In this document: piece after piece, positions 30,650 through 34,766 of the stretch
Layout: each line of letters starts with the position of its first letter
Numbering within the stretch: position 1 is the stretch's first letter
Source of the DNA: Chloroflexota bacterium
GTDB lineage: Bacteria > Chloroflexota > Anaerolineae > Aggregatilineales > J027
NCBI GenBank assembly: GCA_022616515.1
Contig: JAKEEQ010000515.1
Coordinates: 1-34,766, forward strand
Direction: 5' to 3'
DNA length: 34,766 bases
The notes under the pieces: model-generated
Databases searched by the model: none
What the model was told of the DNA's origin: nothing
What the model saw: the letters and a program-made list of their open reading frames with translations, nothing else
Program-made: the position numbers and the translations under genes

Positions 30650-32716
30650 TTAATTCGGACAGCCCGCTGTCAGGAATGGGGTGAAATCAACTTTATTGTT
30701 AACCGCATCCCCACTGCCAGAGCCTGCCCCGGATGGGCCATCTGCCGCACCCCACCAGTTGTTCTCAGCGTCCATATTCTGCGTGTTGCTGAAGATGCCG
30801 CTGTCTGCCGTTGCAGAATTGAGATCGATATTGCCAGCGATGCAACTGTCGTTGACAATACTATTCATATCGTCGTTGTAAATCGCACCGCCTGAATTGG
30901 CCGAATTGCCATTGAAGATACTGTCGGTCACCGTCATGTCGTTCTCGGTGTAGATTGCACCACCTTGAGTTGCGGTGTTGTTCAGGAAAGTTGTACCTGT
31001 TATGGTGAGTGGACCCTGACTGTAGACCGCACCACCATAACCAGCCTCCGCTGTGCCCGCAGCTACGCCATTGACCAGCGTCACATTATCAAGTGTCAGG
31101 TCGCCATTGGCGGTTCCTTCGTCACTGACAAAGAAAAAGCGGAAAGGTGGAGCACTGCTGTCTCGTTCGATGACAGCGCCGCTGCCCAGCCCCCGAATCG
31201 TCATCGGTACTTGTACAGACGTTAAGCCGTTAGCACCATTGGTAGTATTGTGGACCGCCGTCAGGGTGTACGTGCCTTCATGCAGGCAGATGGTATCTAT
31301 CGTCCCACTGCTCTGATCAAATGTATTGATAAAGTTTATCGCACTGTTCAACCCTGCCACATCACCTGTATTAATGGTCAAATGGCAACCGGCAGGCGGC
31401 ATTGGCGTGGCGGTGGCTGCGGGTGTGTCGGTTGGGGTTGGTGTATCCGTCGGCGTGGCGGTTGGGGTCGCGGTGGGCGTGGCCGTTGGCGTCGGGGTCG
31501 CGATCCCTTCAACGATGATGACAACCACATCACCACCTGTTGCCCCGTCGTCATCAGTGACAATCAGCGTGAGCGTATGCACCCCGACACTCAGGTCAAT
31601 TTGTGGTGTAACGCCTGTTGCAATTTCGACACCATTCTCCTGCCAGGAATAGGCAACAATTGTGCCATCGTTATCTACGCTACCCGAACCATCCAATGTC
31701 ACCAACTCGAAACCACTGTTGTCGCTGTCAGTGACCGTTTGGTCAACACCTGCATCGGCGATGGGCACAATCAGAAGACTACCACTTTCACCCGGATACA
31801 CGATTACTCCATCAGGACTGTAATCCATTGCACGAGGAACACTATTCTCAACCTGGGGAAGCGTATTGACGACTTCCCCGGTAGTTGCATCCCAGATGGT
31901 GATGTTGTCAAAGCTGGCCCCTGCCACGAAATCACCGCTTGGATGCCACTGCACATACATTATTTGACTTCCACCTTCGGTGGTGAATGTCCCTTGCAGG
32001 GTATTCAGCAACGTTCCGGTGGCGGTTTCGATAATGCGAACCTGACTGTCATGATTGCCAATCGCCAGGAGAGTGCCATCGGGACTCATGCTCATTGAGG
32101 TCACTCCGGCATCCTGTGGGTATTCGGTAAGAACCGTTGCCGTGGCTACATCCCAGACGCGCACAACATCATCGAGGCTGACGGTTAGAAGCTCTGTACC
32201 ATCAAGGCTCCACTCAACTGAGTACACCGAATCTGGAACCGAACCCGGGCTAACAAGCGTCGATAAGACATCACCTGTACTTGTATCTCGTATGAATACA
32301 GTCCGACCCCCAACAGTTGCTATACGACTCCCATCTGGACTCCAATATACAAAAAAGTCGTCAGTTGCTTCAATCTGCTCCAAACTGAGCAATGTGGTTT
32401 CTGTCATAATATCGAAGACATCATACTCATGAAGGCCGGTACTGGCAGCAATACTAGTGCCATCTGGACTCCATATTATCGAAAGAACGTTTCCTGATGT
32501 GTTAAACTGTTTGATGAACTGCCCATTGGCATCATACAGCCAAATACCTGATACATCTGCCACGATGCCACCTTTGGCTAACATAGAGCCATCTGGACTC
32601 CAAGCTACTGCCCATATCTTAGTGACAGATTGAGCAGACAAACGATTACCGGATAGTAGAAACAACAGCAAAACTAACCAAATCATCATGTACCCAAGAT
32701 GTCGTGAGTGTTTCAT
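30650..32716 (-). CDS. Secreted WD40 / PKD / beta-helix protein
   Basis: The 688-residue protein starts with a signal peptide (KHSR, then MMIWLVLLLFLLSG). A WD40-like beta-propeller follows (about 30-310), with repeated WSPDGSMLA, WSPDGTSIA, WSPDGSRIA and SPDGTLLA units. Next is a PKD-like domain (ADAGVDQTV, VTLDGSGSVDNDGTIVAYSW, LIVTDDDGATGG). A Thr/Pro 'TPTATPT' linker precedes a C-terminal right-handed beta-helix with GGAVYSQG, GGAIYTEN and GGAIYNDD turns, as in polymorphic outer proteins. It is probably an extracellular binding or structural protein. The ATG at 32716 with GGGAG upstream is chosen because it heads the signal peptide; the longer frame to 32836 overlaps the upstream gene. 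Confidence 0.8.
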   Translation of the reverse strand: MKHSRHLGYMMIWLVLLLFLLSGNRLSAQSVTKIWAVAWSPDGSMLAKGGIVADVSGIWLYDANGQFIKQFNTSGNVLSIIWSPDGTSIAASTGLHEYDVFDIMTETTLLSLEQIEATDDFFVYWSPDGSRIATVGGRTVFIRDTSTGDVLSTLVSPGSVPDSVYSVEWSLDGTELLTVSLDDVVRVWDVATATVLTEYPQDAGVTSMSMSPDGTLLAIGNHDSQVRIIETATGTLLNTLQGTFTTEGGSQIMYVQWHPSGDFVAGASFDNITIWDATTGEVVNTLPQVENSVPRAMDYSPDGVIVYPGESGSLLIVPIADAGVDQTVTDSDNSGFELVTLDGSGSVDNDGTIVAYSWQENGVEIATGVTPQIDLSVGVHTLTLIVTDDDGATGGDVVVIIVEGIATPTPTATPTATPTATPTDTPTPTDTPAATATPMPPAGCHLTINTGDVAGLNSAINFINTFDQSSGTIDTICLHEGTYTLTAVHNTTNGANGLTSVQVPMTIRGLGSGAVIERDSSAPPFRFFFVSDEGTANGDLTLDNVTLVNGVAAGTAEAGYGGAVYSQGPLTITGTTFLNNTATQGGAIYTENDMTVTDSIFNGNSANSGGAIYNDDMNSIVNDSCIAGNIDLNSATADSGIFSNTQNMDAENNWWGAADGPSGAGSGSGDAVNNKVDFTPFLTAGCPN

Positions 32717-32786
32717 CGGCACTTTCTCCCACACTTCAACATCATTAATAGAGTAGAGCGATTTCAATACCGGAATGTTTCGACTC

Positions 32787-34680
32787 TTAACCATCAGACG
32801 CCTCCCACTGCCATAATGGATCAGTATACAACTCACTGTCTGGAATACTTATCTGGTCGGGTAGAGTGTAGAAAAACCACTCATGTGGCACGAAATTCGG
32901 TCTACCGGGTTCTTGAAAGCGACTGCAATAAAATGGACGTGGGATAGGCTTCTGAACAACGACAAAATCGACGACATAAGGAACAGCTAAGGTAGGATCA
33001 GGCGGTATTGTGTCCGCAAAACTGGCAGCAGTGAAGTTAGTGGATAATGCGTCAGAGCAATCCATTGGCTCTCCCCAACCTACGATGAGGAAACCATGCA
33101 CATCACTACCTGCAACAGCACTTGAATATGAGTTAATCCACATATAGTCTCCCTTCTGTAACTGCCCTAAATGAGTTCGAGCAAATTCAGATAAACCATC
33201 TTTATCCCCAACCACACCGACTGAAAGATAATTAAAGTATCCGTTTACATCCAATGCTGAAATACTGTTGCCTTTCTTATCTGCTAGGCCAGTGAACATC
33301 AACTGTTCACCTTTATCAGCCAGTATTGAGTTTGGAAGGTTGGCAGATGGAATCGGAGCAGTGCCATTGGTATAGTAAGTTATCAGGCTCTTATGATGGT
33401 CCCAAGATGGTCCCGTGTTGCCTGATGTTTCAACCCAACAGTAGCGCCAGCCAGATCCGGGAGCTACAGCCGTAGCAGGGTCGATGATGAGACATGAATT
33501 CGGGTCGCCTACTGTCATCGGCAGTCCGCCCATCCAAATTGCTTCAGAGATAAATACTGCTGAACCTGTACCTCCCGCTAAGTCTGCGTAGTTAAAATTG
33601 GCAAATGGAACGCCAGTGAGTCGCCGCGTGACCCGTAAGCCTCCCGGCCATGATACATTCTGATAACTGTGGGGAATGGCATATTCAGCGGCAGCATTGC
33701 GGTCATAGGTAAAGGTGAGACTACTCACTGGACCAACTACTCCCGCACAGGGATCATTGCTGGCATCAGTCCCCGACACATAGTATTTATCCTCAATGCG
33801 GGCGGCGATCCAGCCCGTTTGCCCACCATACACCGCCCGATACCAGACTTGATCTCCCGAAAATAACGCTTGAGCGAATGCCATACGGTTTGAAACGGTG
33901 ACGCTCTCGCCCCAAGGAACCGTACCAAGATTGTTGGCATTCAATGTTGGTCCTTCGTGGAGTACGAGGCCGTCCTGCGTCGGTGAGACAACAGACCGCA
34001 TATCAAAGGCTTCCTGCGTCACGCCCTGTACCTAGAATTTCGCGGCGGGAATCACGCCAACCGTGTTATCCGAGCAATCGTAGTCAATCGTTTGGGACTG
34101 GTCGGTTGAGATGGCGATGTTATCTATGCGCAGCCAATAGTAGTTGGTGGCGCTTGCATTGACATCGCCGTTTGTTTGCTGGGTAAACGCGATGGTGCGC
34201 ACTCCATCCACTGGCAACGAGGTATACGGATAGGCAGGATTGTGCTAAAACTAGCACACGACACCGGTAGTGTGCTGGTATTAATGATACAGGTCGATTC
34301 GTACAGGATGTTGCCCAGCTCGTCCTTCAGGATGGCCTGAATAAGATGCTGTGGCACATACTGGCTTCTAGGATCGGCATCCCATCCTATGTCTCGATAG
34401 GCTTGGGTAACCCGATACACAACATTCGGATCGCTCCCTAACGCAACCTCGACCTCCAATGTTACAGGCTGATTCGATCCGCCGGGACCATCGAATCGCG
34501 CACAGGCAGAGGGCGGGTCCTGGGCACCCGGTCCACATTCGTCAATAAACGGCGGGGGAGGGCTAGCCAAATGATTGACCAAAATCGCGTCTGCCTCACC
34601 GCTGCCCGGCGCAGTATTGGGGTCAAAATCCTGAACGAACACAATATCTTGAGCAACCGGACCTAAGAAGCCATTTGAAA
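32787..34680 (-). pseudogene. Decayed SH3/amidase-like secreted protein gene (frameshift, in-frame amber, 5' end cut by IS)
   Basis: Three pieces read as one ancestral gene. The 5' piece (about 34665 to 34240) contains IVFVQDFDPNTAPGSGEAD and ILYESTCIINTSTLPVSCASF. The frame then shifts near 34235-34245, and the next piece reads AYPYTSLPVDGVRTIAFTQQ to IPAAKF and stops at TAG (34032-34034). Directly after, in the same frame, GVTQEAF leads into an SH3-like domain (GLVLHEGPT to GGQTGWIAA). A domain resembling Amidase_6 follows (YDRNAAAEYA, FISEAIWMGGLPM, SDVHGFLIVGWG). The position where that family has its catalytic Asp-Cys reads GGTGSA, so activity is doubtful. The piece 32787-34022 could still be translated from GTG at 34022 (411 residues). 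Confidence 0.6.
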
Positions 34681-34766
34681 AGTGGTGAAAGACAAATTAA
34701 ACTGAAGGGATGAAACGAAAAGCATATCCTAACGATCTGACAGACCAAGAATGGGCCATCCTGGAG
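34667..34766 (+). mobile_element. Left end of an IS5-family insertion sequence (partial)
   Basis: The minus-strand coding frame of the decayed SH3/amidase gene breaks off at about 34667. A new + strand transposase starts 43 bp later. The end probably begins GAAGCCATTTGAAAAG, but the other end is outside the window, so the terminal repeat cannot be confirmed. Confidence 0.6.
34710..34766 (+). CDS. IS5-family transposase, N-terminal fragment
   Basis: Nineteen codons are present, reading MKRKAYPNDLTDQEWAILE, and the frame runs off the window. The motif YP.DLTDQEWAILEP is the classic start of IS5-family (DUF4096-containing) DDE transposases. GAAGGG lies just before the ATG. Confidence 0.85.
   Translation, partial: MKRKAYPNDLTDQEWAILE

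Noticed and set aside
31250-32098. Open frame of 282 codons on the plus strand
   Set aside because: It is antisense to the WD40/PKD gene, and its low-complexity GWG stretch mirrors the TPT linker.
11465-34034. In-frame TAG codons in two genes (11465 and 34032) as a sign of amber recoding
   Set aside because: TAG is the normal stop of intact genes in the window, including rpoD (10574) and the DUF4926-like gene (11362). Gene decay is the simpler explanation.

Overview
The window reads as a chromosomal segment of a bacterium, most likely a member of the Chloroflexota. The clues are protein architectures that recur in that phylum: a TIR domain fused to an SUMF1 domain, threonine/proline 'TPT' linkers in secreted proteins, GT39-like membrane glycosyltransferases with extracytoplasmic tails, and small palindromic intergenic repeats. 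This assignment is inference, since no rRNA or ribosomal protein gene is present. Housekeeping genes (major sigma factor, hpt, CCA/poly(A) nucleotidyltransferase, dinB, tRNA-Val) are mixed with accessory and mobile material.

Layout. 1-4.8 kb: a small TPR-like protein, then two translationally coupled paralogous membrane glycosyltransferases. 4.9-5.8 kb: thioredoxin and a divergent MerR regulator; the shared intergenic region has a promoter with the 19-bp spacer typical of MerR targets. 5.8-7.9 kb: two tandem TIR genes (TIR-SUMF1 and winged-helix-like-TIR), a candidate NAD-directed defence or signalling pair. 8.1-10.6 kb: a secreted M23-like protein, a structured RNA or leader ending in an intrinsic terminator, and the RpoD-type sigma factor. 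10.8-12.5 kb: an overlapping DUF6883/DUF4926 pair, a DUF2283 gene broken by an amber codon, and a LiaF-like membrane protein. 12.7-15.4 kb: tRNA-Val(GAC), a large peptidoglycan-binding protein with a zincin HExxH motif, and a DHFR/RibD-like reductase. 15.6-20.5 kb: HhH protein, DUF971, an unknown protein, hpt, a CCA-adding-type enzyme and an isoaspartyl peptidase/asparaginase. 20.5-25.6 kb: RHH-like protein, GH1 glycosidase, DedA, dinB with a LexA-type box, and two membrane proteins.

The most striking locus is 25.8-27.5 kb. A compact RNA-guided nuclease-like gene of the IsrB type (PLMP domain, three RuvC motifs, no HNH) is preceded by about 215 bp of strongly structured sequence that looks like its omegaRNA. 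The whole element sits inside a cupin gene, whose N- and C-terminal halves lie on either side. Joining the halves restores cupin motif 1, so the empty site can be reconstructed, and the flanking cupin sequence would serve as the guide.

27.5-34.8 kb: a nitroreductase (probably once co-transcribed with the cupin), a tyrosine recombinase with a complete catalytic set, a response regulator, a secreted WD40/PKD/beta-helix protein, and a decayed SH3-amidase-like gene (frameshift plus in-frame amber). The 5' end of that last gene is cut by an IS5-family insertion running off the window.
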